DNA of 36,214 bases from Snowella sp. (lineage in GTDB: Bacteria > Cyanobacteriota > Cyanobacteriia > Cyanobacteriales > Microcystaceae): NCBI GenBank assembly GCA_003249095.1, contig QBMS01000015.1, forward strand, positions 1 through 36,214. The letters run 5' to 3'. The translations under genes were made by a program, and so were the position numbers. This document shows, in pieces, positions 25,227 to 34,358 of the stretch. The notes under the pieces were generated by a model. That model ran no database searches. It had not been told where the DNA came from and saw only the letters and a program-made list of their open reading frames with translations. How positions within the stretch are numbered: the stretch's first letter is position 1; each line of letters opens with the position of its first letter.

Positions 25227-26435
25227 CTAGTTACTCACTTTACCAATAACGCCCTCCACTAACCAATTCATTTTTTCTAATTCAGGATTCCCCTGATCAA
25301 AGGATTTATCGGCAGGAATCACGATTTTACCCGTATTATCTTTAATCGGCCCTTTATAGATAATCATGCTACCATCCATAAATTTAGCTTTGGCCGCATC
25401 AGCTTCTTTTTTCGCTTTTTCACTCACTGCCGCTCCATAGGCTGACATTTTGACAAAACCTTCCTTGAATCCTCCCCGAACCAGATGGGGAATTCCTCCA
25501 TTCATCAGGGTTTTACCCGCTTGGATTTCTTTAGCGTATCGAGAATAAATGGTTGCCCAATCCCATTCCGCGCCTGTGAGATACCCTTTAGGGGCTAATT
25601 TTGCTTGGCTGGCATGATAACCAGAGGAGAAAATACCCCGTTTTTCAGCAGTTTCTACAATAATTTTAGGGCCATCCACATGGGAGGTAAGCACATCAAC
25701 CCCTTGATCCGCCATACTATTGGCTGCTTGCGCTTCTTTAATGGGTTCTGACCAATCTCCTGTAAAAATCACCTGGGTTGTGACCTTGGGATTAACGCTT
25801 TTGGCTCCCAGGGTAAAGCTATTAATATTTCTCAATACCTGGGGAATGGGTTTGGCGGCCACAAAGCCTAATTTATTGGTTTTGGTGGTTAATCCCGCGA
25901 CAATCCCCGCGACATACTGGGCTTCATCAATGTAGCCGAAATAACTGCCGACATTTTTGGGATGAACGCCTTCCTGGTAGAGTCCGCCTGCGTGGAAAAA
26001 CTGGACTTCAGGGTATTGTTTGGCCATGACTAACACATGGGGGTCAAAATAGCCGAAGGAAGTGGGAAACAGAACTTTTGCGCCATCCTGGTCGATCATA
26101 CTCCGCATGGCTTCTTGAACTTCGTTGGTTTCGGGAACACTCGCCTGCTCTACGATTTTAATTCCAGGTAGGGCTGCGATCGCGGCGGCTCCTTCAGCAT
26201 GGGCTTGGTTATAACCAAAATCATCCTTTGAACCTACATAAATAAACCCGACAACCAAGGGTTCACCCGTTGTGCCAGAGGTAGCAGGACTCGCGCCTGT
26301 TGTCGTTTCTGGGGTAGTTTCTTGGGCGGGGGTACAACCTGTGCCAAATTTTACTGTTGCGGCAAAGGCTGATGTGGCGAGCATTCCTCGGATGATTTGA
26401 CGACGGGAGAGGGAAAATTTTTCGGGTTTCATCAT
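25227..26435 (-). CDS. BMP-family ABC transporter substrate-binding lipoprotein
   Basis: A 402-residue periplasmic binding protein of the BMP (basic membrane protein, Med/TmpC/PnrA) family, whose characterised members bind nucleosides or related compounds. The N-terminus carries a twin-arginine-like signal (SRRQIIRGMLATSAFAA) ending in a lipobox, GTGC, with the lipidated cysteine at 34; a T/P-rich linker follows. The mature domain shows VGFIYVGSKDDFGYNQAHAEG, LFPTSFGYFDPHV, VGSYFGYIDEAQYVAGIVAG and TSHVDGPKII. The permease and ATPase genes are not adjacent, so the transporter is encoded elsewhere or this is a solitary receptor. The ligand is unknown; purH nearby is not on the same strand and should not be taken as evidence. 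Confidence 0.9.
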   Translation of the reverse strand: MMKPEKFSLSRRQIIRGMLATSAFAATVKFGTGCTPAQETTPETTTGASPATSGTTGEPLVVGFIYVGSKDDFGYNQAHAEGAAAIAALPGIKIVEQASVPETNEVQEAMRSMIDQDGAKVLFPTSFGYFDPHVLVMAKQYPEVQFFHAGGLYQEGVHPKNVGSYFGYIDEAQYVAGIVAGLTTKTNKLGFVAAKPIPQVLRNINSFTLGAKSVNPKVTTQVIFTGDWSEPIKEAQAANSMADQGVDVLTSHVDGPKIIVETAEKRGIFSSGYHASQAKLAPKGYLTGAEWDWATIYSRYAKEIQAGKTLMNGGIPHLVRGGFKEGFVKMSAYGAAVSEKAKKEADAAKAKFMDGSMIIYKGPIKDNTGKIVIPADKSFDQGNPELEKMNWLVEGVIGKVSN

Positions 26436-26797
26436 TATTTAAAAAGTCCTGATTGAGCTTGAACGGTAAAGAATTGATTGGCAAAATCACCCATTTCAAG
26501 AAAAATAAAATATTATTGGATAATTTTGTCGGTTTTTATGGTAAATGTGAACTGACTGGTTGGATAAGGTTAAATTTTAACTAAAAGAAAATTACCGAAA
26601 AAAAGCGATTCCAAACCATCTAATCATTCTTTCGTAAATGGATTGTATCGTTGATTACGGTTAACTGAGCTTTTTCAATAATTGCGATCGCTGACAACCT
26701 CTCTCTCCCTTATCAGAGATAAAAAATCATCCCTAATCGACAAAAGATAACCGATAATTAATCCATTACAAGTTAAAAGCCTGATCTATCTTCCCCG
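26436..26797. other. Intergenic region between divergent BMP and kinase genes
   Basis: A 362-base gap that should hold both promoters. One weak pair on the minus strand (TTTACC, 17 bases, TATCCA) may serve the BMP gene. A HIP1 site lies near 26683. No RNA gene or small reading frame could be supported. Confidence 0.4.
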
Positions 26798-28723
26798 ATG
26801 AACCAGCCCATCAAACCCGGTAAATTAATCAATGATCATTATTTAGTCAAGCTCATCCTGGGTCAGGGAAGATTTAATCGAACCTACTTGGTAGAAGATA
26901 CCCATCGTTTTAATGAACCTTGTGTTGTCAAGGAATTCGCCCCCCAAATTGAAGATTCTATCATTCGAGAAAAAACCGCAGAGATCTTCCATCGTCAGGC
27001 GGAAATTCTTTATAACCTGTATCATCCCCAACTCGCCAATTTTAGGGAAATTTTTCGAGCATCCCAGGAAAATCCAGATTCCATTTTTCTGGTTCAAGAT
27101 TATGTTGAGGGACAAACCTATCAGGATTTATTAAATTTACGGCGGAGTCGGGGTAAATTTTTCACTGAAGCCGAAATCAGAGCTTTGTTAAAACAGCTTT
27201 TACCAATTTTGCAGTATCTCCACGAACAGGGCATCATCCATCGTGATATTTGTCCTAAAAATATTATTCAGCGTGAATTTGACTCATTACCCGTTTTAAT
27301 CGATTTTAGTAGCGTCAAACTTCTAGAATCTACCTCACCGCAAGAGCCGTCAACTAAAACCATTAATGACCAACCCAAAACTTCTTGGATTTTAAGTCAA
27401 TTGGGAAAGATGACCTATGGAAGTAAGGGACAGGAATCGCTTGAATGGGTCTCTATTGATGGGGATTTATACGGTTTAGGGGTTACGGCGGTGGTACTGC
27501 TAACGGGAAAGGAAATTTCTCTTTTAACGGATACCCAGCAAACCCTAACAGAAATATTGCACGAGCATTCTATTAGCCCCGAACTAACTAAGATTTTGCT
27601 GAAAATGTTAGCGAAGCCGACGGAGCCTCACTTTTCTTCTGCTCAGGAAATTTTGGATGATTTAAGCCGAGATGATTTTACCGATTCTGCTAATATTGGG
27701 AGAAAAAACAGGAAAAATACTCGCGAAATCCCAGTTAATCCGTCTAAATCGACTTCCGTCAATTCTATTGCTCAAAATCCTGATATGGCCGTTGTTTCTC
27801 CCCCTTCTCAAAAAGTTTTCTGGGGTTGTTTAGGTAAATTAAGTTTATTTCTCTTATTGGTCGGTACTTCTGGGCTGATGGGCTGGTTTGCGGGTAAAAC
27901 TTGGCTAGTGAAGATGTTGCAACCGACGGCGATTAATTCAACAAATTCCGATATTTTGACCTCAAACAACGGTTCCACTGGGACGACTCCTCCTACAGAA
28001 GAGGGAAATAAAACTAAGGAGCTGGTCACTCGACGGCGAGAGTTGGGGATCGATCGCCTCTTTTTTGATCAGTTAGTTGATCAACTCTTAGCTATTCAAG
28101 AAACAAATCCCGAAAATAAGACAGATTCTAAGGAAAAAGCGCGGGAAAAAGCCGCTCATGACCTATTAGACAAACTTGATCGCCTGAGTCCAGACGCATT
28201 GGGGGAATTAGGTCGTTATGGCATTGAACAACGGTCTGAATGGGCAAGACGGGTGAATCAATTGCATCTTAGTAGTCGGGCCCTCTCTAATTTAGTGAAT
28301 ATTCGTTTTTTAAAGGATTTTCCTGAGCTAGAAAACCAGAATTTTATGGATCAGCCCCTGGGTCAGGTTTGGTACGCGATCGCGTTTGATACCGTCAAAT
28401 CCCTAGAAGCCAAGCAAAACTATGAACTATTAACCAAAGATGCAACCCAGACGACTCAACAGGTCATGGGTAAACTCGAATCTGGTGAGGGAAAAGCCTA
28501 TAGTATTTCTTTGCCCGCATCTAAACCAATGGAAATTAAACTCCAAGCCAGTCCCGATGCCCTGCTGACTATTTATTCCCCCACTGGACAGGAAATTTTA
28601 TTAGACAACTCTCGCACCCATCAGTGGTCGGGAATTCTGCCCGAAAGCGGTTACTACGAAATTCTGGTTACGTCAAAAGCCAAAGAAGCCTTTGATTACC
28701 AACTGACTCTCAGTGTTTGGTAG
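26798..28723 (+). CDS. Membrane-anchored serine/threonine protein kinase with C-terminal PPC-like domain
   Basis: A 641-residue Hanks-type kinase. The kinase domain (about 12-290) has the glycine loop LGQGRFNRTYLV, ATP-anchoring K45 (CVVKEF), the catalytic HRDICPKNI with D150 and N155, and D169 in LIDFSSVK, a DFS in place of DFG. The activation segment is unusual: the normal GTxGYxPPEQ reads GKMTYGSKGQE. A single membrane helix spans about 341-366. The outer part has a charged helical region (about 400-520) and a beta-rich domain at the C-terminus (SGEGKAYSISLPASKPMEI; TIYSPTGQEILLD; LPESGYYEILVTS) like the bacterial pre-peptidase C-terminal domain. It probably senses something in the periplasm or lumen. 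The targets are unknown. Confidence 0.87.
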   Translation: MNQPIKPGKLINDHYLVKLILGQGRFNRTYLVEDTHRFNEPCVVKEFAPQIEDSIIREKTAEIFHRQAEILYNLYHPQLANFREIFRASQENPDSIFLVQDYVEGQTYQDLLNLRRSRGKFFTEAEIRALLKQLLPILQYLHEQGIIHRDICPKNIIQREFDSLPVLIDFSSVKLLESTSPQEPSTKTINDQPKTSWILSQLGKMTYGSKGQESLEWVSIDGDLYGLGVTAVVLLTGKEISLLTDTQQTLTEILHEHSISPELTKILLKMLAKPTEPHFSSAQEILDDLSRDDFTDSANIGRKNRKNTREIPVNPSKSTSVNSIAQNPDMAVVSPPSQKVFWGCLGKLSLFLLLVGTSGLMGWFAGKTWLVKMLQPTAINSTNSDILTSNNGSTGTTPPTEEGNKTKELVTRRRELGIDRLFFDQLVDQLLAIQETNPENKTDSKEKAREKAAHDLLDKLDRLSPDALGELGRYGIEQRSEWARRVNQLHLSSRALSNLVNIRFLKDFPELENQNFMDQPLGQVWYAIAFDTVKSLEAKQNYELLTKDATQTTQQVMGKLESGEGKAYSISLPASKPMEIKLQASPDALLTIYSPTGQEILLDNSRTHQWSGILPESGYYEILVTSKAKEAFDYQLTLSVW

Positions 28724-28780
28724 GGTCTGGGAACTTGAATTTTTGACCCAATTATCCCGTAACGAAACGCCACAACGCCC

Positions 28781-28786
28781 TATAAT
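28781..28786 (+). promoter_or_regulatory. Possible pdhB -10 box
   Basis: A perfect TATAAT lies 36 bases before the pdhB start in the 99-base gap after the kinase gene. No matching -35 is present at the right distance. Confidence 0.45.
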
Positions 28787-28822
28787 AACAAAATATTACG
28801 GTGAAAACGCAACTCGAAGACT

Positions 28823-29806
28823 ATGGCAGAAACCCTACTATTCAAAGCATTACAACAGGCGATCGACGAAGAAATGGGGCGGGATGAAACCGTCTATGTT
28901 CTTGGAGAAGATGTAGGGCAGTACGGCGGTTCCTACAAAGTAACGAAAGATTTATACGAAAAATACGGTGAATGGCGGGTACTCGATACTCCCATTGCTG
29001 AAAATAGCTTTACAGGAATGGCCGTTGGTTCAGCGATGACAGGTTTGCGTCCCATTATTGAAGGAATGAACATGGGCTTTTTACTGCTCGCCTTCAATCA
29101 AATTGCGAATAATGCGGGAATGCTCCGTTATACCTCTGGGGGAAATTTTAAAATTCCGATGGTGATTCGCGGGCCAGGCGGAGTCGGCAGACAACTCGGT
29201 GCAGAACATTCCCAACGACTAGAAGCCTATTTTCATGCCGTCCCAGGGCTAAAAATTGTGGCTTGTTCCACTCCCTACAATGCCAAGGGTCTTTTAAAAG
29301 CGGCTATTCGTGACGATAATCCCGTCCTATTTTTTGAACACGTTTTACTCTACAACCTCAAAGAAAACTTGCCCGATGGGGAATATATTGTTCCCTTAGA
29401 CAAGGCTGAAATCGTTCGTCCTGGGAAAGATATCACCATTCTCACCTATTCTCGGATGCGTCACCATTGTTTGCAGGCTCTTAAACAAATCGAAAAAGAT
29501 GGTTACGACCCTGAAATTATTGATCTTATTTCCCTCAAACCCTTTGACATGGAAACGATTGGAGAATCCATTCGCAAAACCCATCGAGTCATCATTGTCG
29601 AAGAATGTATGAAAACGGGTGGGATTGCGGCGGAATTAATGTCTTTAATTACTGAACAGTTTTTTGATGAACTAGATTCTCCTGTGGTGCGATTATCTTC
29701 CCAGGATATTCCGACTCCCTATAACGGAGCCTTGGAACGGTTAACCATTGTTCAGCCCCATCAGATTGCCGAAGCCGTTAAGAAAATGATGAATTTAGGT
29801 TTTTAA
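28823..29806 (+). CDS. pdhB: Pyruvate dehydrogenase E1 component, beta subunit
   Basis: PdhB pairs with PdhA to form the thiamine-diphosphate E1 enzyme that decarboxylates pyruvate and passes the acetyl group to the E2 lipoyl domain. The 327-residue product is of the plastid/cyanobacterial type: [73 protein letters not shown], the later [14 protein letters not shown] and EECMKTGGI. The conserved glutamate in IAEN assists cofactor activation. The start is the ATG giving [10 protein letters not shown]; a longer frame beginning in the kinase end is not coding. PdhA is not in the window. The E2 gene lies 2.9 kb downstream, beyond secD-secF. Confidence 0.96.
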   Translation: MAETLLFKALQQAIDEEMGRDETVYVLGEDVGQYGGSYKVTKDLYEKYGEWRVLDTPIAENSFTGMAVGSAMTGLRPIIEGMNMGFLLLAFNQIANNAGMLRYTSGGNFKIPMVIRGPGGVGRQLGAEHSQRLEAYFHAVPGLKIVACSTPYNAKGLLKAAIRDDNPVLFFEHVLLYNLKENLPDGEYIVPLDKAEIVRPGKDITILTYSRMRHHCLQALKQIEKDGYDPEIIDLISLKPFDMETIGESIRKTHRVIIVEECMKTGGIAAELMSLITEQFFDELDSPVVRLSSQDIPTPYNGALERLTIVQPHQIAEAVKKMMNLGF

Positions 29807-29948
29807 GCTTAGATTAAGTTAAATAAAGCGCAATCCAATAAACACGAACGAGGGATTACAGTTTATTTAAGGATTTATTCCATTTCTTTGGGTTTAATCT
29901 AGGTTATTGGGTTCTACGGGTTATTTTATTTGTATAGAACACGTTTAA

Positions 29949-29967
29949 GGGCGCACGCCATGCGCCC
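29949..29967. repeat. GC-rich palindromic repeat (GGGCGCA/TGCGCCC)
   Basis: GGGCGCA, five bases, TGCGCCC: a perfect 7-base stem in AT-rich surroundings. Sequences of the form GGGCGCANNNNNTGCGCCCCTAC are, from memory, dispersed in many cyanobacterial genomes. It could also form a hairpin in pdhB transcripts. Confidence 0.6.
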
Positions 29968-30019
29968 CTACTAAAACTAATTTTTTTACACAACTGCATA
30001 GTAAATTAGACTCTGTTTT

Positions 30020-30046
30020 GTTGGGTTTGTCCGTATTTAACCCAAC
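30020..30046. repeat. Small interspersed palindrome (GTTGGGTT/AACCCAAC)
   Basis: GTTGGGTT (30020-30027) and AACCCAAC (30039-30046) frame an 11-base loop, and CTAC follows. This matches the common cyanobacterial element of the type GTTGGGTTTCG...AACCCAACCTAC, probably a REP or tiny MITE-like unit. The identification is from memory. Confidence 0.6.
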
Positions 30047-30148
30047 CTACCTTTTTAATGTCATAGCGTTAAGACCCTATTTTTTGGTAGAGTTCAAAAA
30101 TATCAGGCTCAACACCTATTTTTCTATTTCTTACTTCCTTCTTCCCGT

Positions 30149-31588
30149 ATGCAAAAACAGCGTTGGTTAATTGCCCTCATTCTGGCTCTAGTGGTCGGTT
30201 CCTTTGTGGTTTTGTTTAAACTACCTCTACAACTCGGTTTAGACCTCCGAGGGGGGGCGCAGTTAACGATGGAAGTCCAACCGACAAAAGAAGTCACTCA
30301 AATTAAATCGGAGGATCTAGCCGCCGTTAAAACCGTAATTGAAAATCGAGTGAATGCCCTGGGAGTCTCGGAACCCTTGGTGCAAACGGTGGGACAGGAT
30401 AAAATTTTGGTGCAATTGCCTGGGGTTACTAATCCTGAACAGGCAGAACGGATTTTAGGGGGAACGGCTCAACTGGAATTTCGGGAACAACGGCAGGGAA
30501 CTGAAGGGGAATTTCAGGCTGAATATAGCATTAAACGCCAATTAGAGGCTCAATCGGTTTTTTTGAGAAAACAAAATGTTGATCCGACTAAGTTAACCGA
30601 ATTAATTCAATCTTTGGATAATTCTAATCAAGCCTTACTTAAACTCTTTGAACCCGTTGGATTGACAGGAAAAAATCTCAAGGATGCTCGTCCTTCTCCC
30701 ACTCAGGCGGGTAATGCCTGGGAAGTGGCCATTCGTTTTGATGATGCGGGGGGTCAGAAGTTTGCGGAGTTAACCAGAAATTTAGCGGGAACGGGACGGA
30801 GTATCGGAATTTTTCTGGATAATAGCTTAGTGAGTGCGCCTGTGGTGGGAGTTGAGTTTGCGAGTACGGGAATTTCGGGGGGGAGTGCGGTTATTACGGG
30901 CAATTTTACGGTGGAAACGGCTAATGATTTAGCGGTGCAATTACGAGGGGGATCTTTACCTTTTCCTGTAAAAGTGGTGGAAAATCGGACGGTGGGAGCG
31001 ACGCTTGGGCAAGATAGTATTCGTCGTAGTATTGTTGCTGGGGCGGCGGGTTTAGCGTTAGTTCTGATCTTTATGGCAGTTTATTATCGTTTGCCTGGCG
31101 TAGTTGCGGATGTCTCGTTGTTGATCTATGCCCTGTTAAGTTTGGCAGCATTTGCCTTGATCGGGGTGACCTTGACTCTTCCAGGCATTGCAGGATTTAT
31201 TCTGAGTATCGGGATGGCGGTTGATGCCAATGTTCTGATTTTTGAGCGTACCCGTGAAGAGTTGCGGGCGGGTAATACTCTTTATCGTTCAGTAGAAGGC
31301 GGTTTCTATCGGGCTTTTTCGAGTATTTTAGACAGTAATGTAACGACGTTAATTTCTTGTGGTGCGCTCTTTTGGTTAGGTTCTGGTTTGGTTAAGGGCT
31401 TTGCTTTAACGTTGGCGATCGGGGTTATGGTTAGTATGTTTACGGCTTTAACCTGTAGCCGCACGTTTCTCTTGATGGTTGTGTTAGGGGTTCCTGGGAT
31501 TCGACAAAAACCTGAATTGTTTTGTCCCAATATCAGTAATCTCGCGATCGCGGAAAATAGAACTTCACCGAATGCGGCTAAATCATAA
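30149..31588 (+). CDS. secD: Protein translocase subunit SecD
   Basis: SecD works with SecF and uses the proton gradient to pull proteins through SecYEG, in cyanobacteria in the cytoplasmic and thylakoid membranes. The 479-residue product has an N-terminal membrane helix (about 6-26), the LGLDLRGGAQLTMEV motif and a long periplasmic P1 domain. Five C-terminal helices follow, with the conserved SIGMAVDANVLIFERTREEL, whose aspartate is in the proton path, and SSILDSNVTTLISC. Glutamine- and threonine-rich parts of P1 match the cyanobacterial form. secF follows after 21 bases, clearly cotranscribed. Confidence 0.95.
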   Translation: MQKQRWLIALILALVVGSFVVLFKLPLQLGLDLRGGAQLTMEVQPTKEVTQIKSEDLAAVKTVIENRVNALGVSEPLVQTVGQDKILVQLPGVTNPEQAERILGGTAQLEFREQRQGTEGEFQAEYSIKRQLEAQSVFLRKQNVDPTKLTELIQSLDNSNQALLKLFEPVGLTGKNLKDARPSPTQAGNAWEVAIRFDDAGGQKFAELTRNLAGTGRSIGIFLDNSLVSAPVVGVEFASTGISGGSAVITGNFTVETANDLAVQLRGGSLPFPVKVVENRTVGATLGQDSIRRSIVAGAAGLALVLIFMAVYYRLPGVVADVSLLIYALLSLAAFALIGVTLTLPGIAGFILSIGMAVDANVLIFERTREELRAGNTLYRSVEGGFYRAFSSILDSNVTTLISCGALFWLGSGLVKGFALTLAIGVMVSMFTALTCSRTFLLMVVLGVPGIRQKPELFCPNISNLAIAENRTSPNAAKS

Positions 31589-31609
31589 GTTAAATTATTA
31601 GGAGGAAAT

Positions 31610-32539
31610 ATGAAAATTAATGTAATAAAAAGAGAGCGTTTGTGGTGGGCAAGTTCGGTTTTCATTATCGCCTTTGGTCTGATTGCGATGGCGGTTTCCT
31701 GGTCAATTATTGGCACACCCTTAAAGCCTAGCTTAGATTTTATCGGTGGAACGCGGTTACAGTTGCAACTAGAATGTGCCGTTAATAAGAGTTGTGCCGA
31801 ACCGATTGATGCGGCTAAGGTACGTTCTGTTTTAGATGAGGAAGGATTGGGGTCAAGTGGTATTCAAATTGTTGAAGATTATACTTTGTCCATTCGTGCT
31901 AAAACCCTGGATGTGGGAGAAAGAACAAAACTTCAACAAGTTCTAACCGAAAAAATTGGTAAATTTAATCCTGAAACTATTCAAATTGACACGGTTGGCC
32001 CGACCATCGGCAAAGAATTATTCACCTCTGGACTGTTAGCGTTAATCCTTTCTTTTTTTGGTATTGCCGTTTATTTAAATTTTCGTTTTCAAGCAGATTA
32101 TGCTTTTTTCGCGATCGTTGCTCTATTCCACGATATTTTATTAACCGTCGGCATTTTTGCAATTTTAGGCTTAGTAGCAGGCGTAGAAGTTGATAGTTTA
32201 TTTTTAGTTGCACTGTTAACAATTATCGGTTTTTCTGTTAATGATACAGTCGTTATTTATGACCGTATTCGAGAAAATTTAGAAAAATATCCCGATGAGC
32301 CGATTAATGACGTTGTCGATGATTCCGTTAACCAAACCCTAACCCGCTCTATTAATACAACCTCAACAACTTTATTGCCTTTAATCGCAATTTTCTTTTT
32401 TGGTGGCGAGACTTTAAAATATTTTGCCTTAGCTCTCATTATTGGTTTTGTCACAGGAGCCTATTCCAGCATTTTTATTTCCAGTACCCTACTCGCTTGG
32501 TGGCGCAATCGTCCTAATTTCAAGAAAGCAACTTCGTGA
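31610..32539 (+). CDS. secF: Protein translocase subunit SecF
   Basis: The partner of SecD. The 309-residue product has an N-terminal helix (about 14-34), the [13 protein letters not shown] motif and a short periplasmic domain with a [10 protein letters not shown] insertion carrying two cysteines. Five more helices include [14 protein letters not shown] and [19 protein letters not shown], then [17 protein letters not shown]. An ideal AGGAGG lies 4 bases before the ATG, so expression may exceed that of secD. The last helices end close to the short basic tail. Nothing in it departs from the family. Confidence 0.95.
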   Translation: MKINVIKRERLWWASSVFIIAFGLIAMAVSWSIIGTPLKPSLDFIGGTRLQLQLECAVNKSCAEPIDAAKVRSVLDEEGLGSSGIQIVEDYTLSIRAKTLDVGERTKLQQVLTEKIGKFNPETIQIDTVGPTIGKELFTSGLLALILSFFGIAVYLNFRFQADYAFFAIVALFHDILLTVGIFAILGLVAGVEVDSLFLVALLTIIGFSVNDTVVIYDRIRENLEKYPDEPINDVVDDSVNQTLTRSINTTSTTLLPLIAIFFFGGETLKYFALALIIGFVTGAYSSIFISSTLLAWWRNRPNFKKATS

Positions 32540-32658
32540 TTTCGCTCTTCATTGCTAACGAGTACTCCCAAAGCGGATCACTCGCTACTGAATTCTGATA
32601 AAATTCGATTTGGCTTCCGTTTTGATTATTCATTGACCCCTATCGAGAAAAGCACACC

Positions 32659-33927
32659 ATGATTCACGACATCTTCATGCCAGCCCTGAGTTCGACTATG
32701 ACCGAAGGAAAAATCGTTTCCTGGGTTAAATCTCCTGGCGACAAAGTGGCCAAGGGAGAAACAGTTTTGGTCGTCGAGTCAGATAAGGCCGATATGGATG
32801 TGGAATCCTTTTATGAGGGTTATTTGGCCATTATTCTCGTCGAAGCAGGTAGTGAAGCTCCCGTTGGTTCTGCGATCGCGCTGATTGCCGAAACCGAAGC
32901 TGAAATTGCGATCGCCCAGGAACAGGGTAAAGCCGCCGCCGCTCCAGCCCCAACCGCAGTTCCCGCAACCGCTCCCATTGTTGTAGAAGCCGCCCCTGTA
33001 ACCGTTGCAACCACAACCAATGGCAGTGGTCGATTAATTGCTTCACCCCTTGCCAAAAAATTGGCTAAAGAATTAAAAATTGATCTAAAAGGACTCCAAG
33101 GTAGCGGGCCTCACGGTCGAATTGTCGCAGAAGATGTAGAAAAAGCCGCAGGAAAAACCCCTACGGTGGCCACTGTGATCACGCCCGCTCCCGTTGCAAC
33201 GCCTACTCCCCAACCCGTTGTCTCAACTGCACCCATCCCCGTTACCGCGATCGCAGGAGAAACCGTTCCCCTCACTACTTTTCAAAAAGCCCTAGTGCAG
33301 AACATGGTGTCCGCCATGCAGGCCCCGACCTTCCGAGTGGGTTATACCATCACCACCGATGGTCTGGATAAGCTTTATAAACAGGTCAAATCCAAGGGCG
33401 TAACCATGACCGCTCTTTTAGCCAAAGCGGTTGCTGTCACCCTCAAAAAACATCCCCTCGTCAATGCCAACTACACAGAAAAAGGCATTCAATACAACGC
33501 CGCCATCAATATTTCGATCGCGGTCGCTATGCCCGATGGCGGTTTGATTACCCCTGTGTTACAAAATGCAGACCAAGTGGATCTCTATTCCCTGTCTCGG
33601 CGTTGGAAAGAATTAGTCGAACGGGCGCGGGCTAAACAGTTGCAACCCGATGAATACAGCACAGGAACCTTCACGATTTCTAATTTAGGAATGTTTGGAG
33701 TTGATCGCTTTGATGCCATTTTACCTCCTGGTCAAGGAGCGATTTTAGCCGTTGGTGCGTCTAATCCCCAGGTTGTGGCAACCCATGAGGGTTTAATGGG
33801 AATCAAACGGCAAATGTGCGTGAATATCACCTGTGACCACCGCGTTATCTACGGGGCCCACGCCGCCGCTTTCCTACAGGACTTGGCAACGTTGATTGAA
33901 AGTAATGCTCAATCTTTAACTCTCTAG
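32659..33927 (+). CDS. pdhC: Dihydrolipoamide acetyltransferase, E2 of pyruvate dehydrogenase
   Basis: E2 takes the acetyl group from E1 on a swinging lipoyl arm and moves it to coenzyme A. The 422-residue product has one lipoyl domain (1-78) with the modified lysine K43 in ESDKADMDVES, then a long Ala/Pro/Thr/Val linker. An E3-binding domain follows (about 126-163: LIASPLAKKLAKEL, GSGPHGRIVAEDV), then a second flexible linker and the catalytic domain (about 200-422). H394 in TCDHRVIYGAHAAAFL is the active-site histidine; a Tyr where other families have Asp is normal for the plastid type. A start of MIHDIFMPALSS is typical. The gene is 119 bases after secF. Confidence 0.96.
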   Translation: MIHDIFMPALSSTMTEGKIVSWVKSPGDKVAKGETVLVVESDKADMDVESFYEGYLAIILVEAGSEAPVGSAIALIAETEAEIAIAQEQGKAAAAPAPTAVPATAPIVVEAAPVTVATTTNGSGRLIASPLAKKLAKELKIDLKGLQGSGPHGRIVAEDVEKAAGKTPTVATVITPAPVATPTPQPVVSTAPIPVTAIAGETVPLTTFQKALVQNMVSAMQAPTFRVGYTITTDGLDKLYKQVKSKGVTMTALLAKAVAVTLKKHPLVNANYTEKGIQYNAAINISIAVAMPDGGLITPVLQNADQVDLYSLSRRWKELVERARAKQLQPDEYSTGTFTISNLGMFGVDRFDAILPPGQGAILAVGASNPQVVATHEGLMGIKRQMCVNITCDHRVIYGAHAAAFLQDLATLIESNAQSLTL

Positions 33928-34056
33928 AAAATACCCTTAATGAATTTTCTCATCTCCCAAAAACTGCTCTAAAATGGAGGTAAGTTTCTTCTTGCTTGTT
34001 TGCAGTTAATCAAGCAGGGAAAAGATTAGCCAAATTATTGAGAATTGCCAAGAGAT

Positions 34057-34344
34057 ATGAGTCCCCTATTACCTCGATTTGTTAAAATTGCCTATCGCAA
34101 AGAACCCATTTCTAGTTTTATTTTGATTGTGGGGGCAGTCGATGTGGTAATTGGGGGCATGGGCGAAAAATGGAGTTTATTGTCCATTGGGTTAGCCACT
34201 GCGGCCTTAGCAGTGGGTCTGCGTTGGTGGCAATCCCAAAAATCCCAGGCGATCGCGGTTGAACAGCCTCCCAGACGCTATTTACCCCCAGCTTCTTCCC
34301 GCGCCCCGTTACCGAATTTAACCAAAGAAAATCGGCATTACTAA
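34057..34344 (+). CDS. Conserved small membrane protein of unknown function
   Basis: A 95-residue protein with a short basic N-terminus (MSPLLPRFVKIAYRKEP). Two hydrophobic segments follow at about 18-35 (ISSFILIVGAVDVVIGG) and 40-57 (WSLLSIGLATAALAVGL), then a proline- and arginine-rich tail (PPRRYLPPAS). The start is the ATG at 34057; a TTG four codons earlier is possible. I recall similar proteins as conserved hypotheticals in cyanobacteria. It may be cotranscribed with pdhC, 129 bases upstream. It converges with the phosphoglucomutase-like gene. Confidence 0.65.
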   Translation: MSPLLPRFVKIAYRKEPISSFILIVGAVDVVIGGMGEKWSLLSIGLATAALAVGLRWWQSQKSQAIAVEQPPRRYLPPASSRAPLPNLTKENRHY

Positions 34345-34358
34345 ATCCGTTAACGGCA

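Larger units (their letters stand above)
29807..30148. other. Intergenic region between pdhB and secD with two small palindromic repeats
   Basis: A 342-base gap without reading frames of interest. It holds the two separate palindromes listed at 29949 and 30020 and otherwise AT-rich sequence. No clear terminator for pdhB and no clear secD promoter were found. Confidence 0.5.

Noticed and set aside
28713-28916. A 67-codon frame bridging the kinase end and the pdhB start
   Set aside because: It overlaps the pdhB N-terminus in another frame and has no family resemblance.
32561-32592. Possible hairpin CGAGT/ACTCG after secF
   Set aside because: Only five pairs with a 16-base loop and no T run; not a credible terminator.
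33992-34017. Inverted repeat TGCTTG/CAAGCA between pdhC and the small membrane protein gene
   Set aside because: Six pairs, AT-rich loop and no T run; likely chance.
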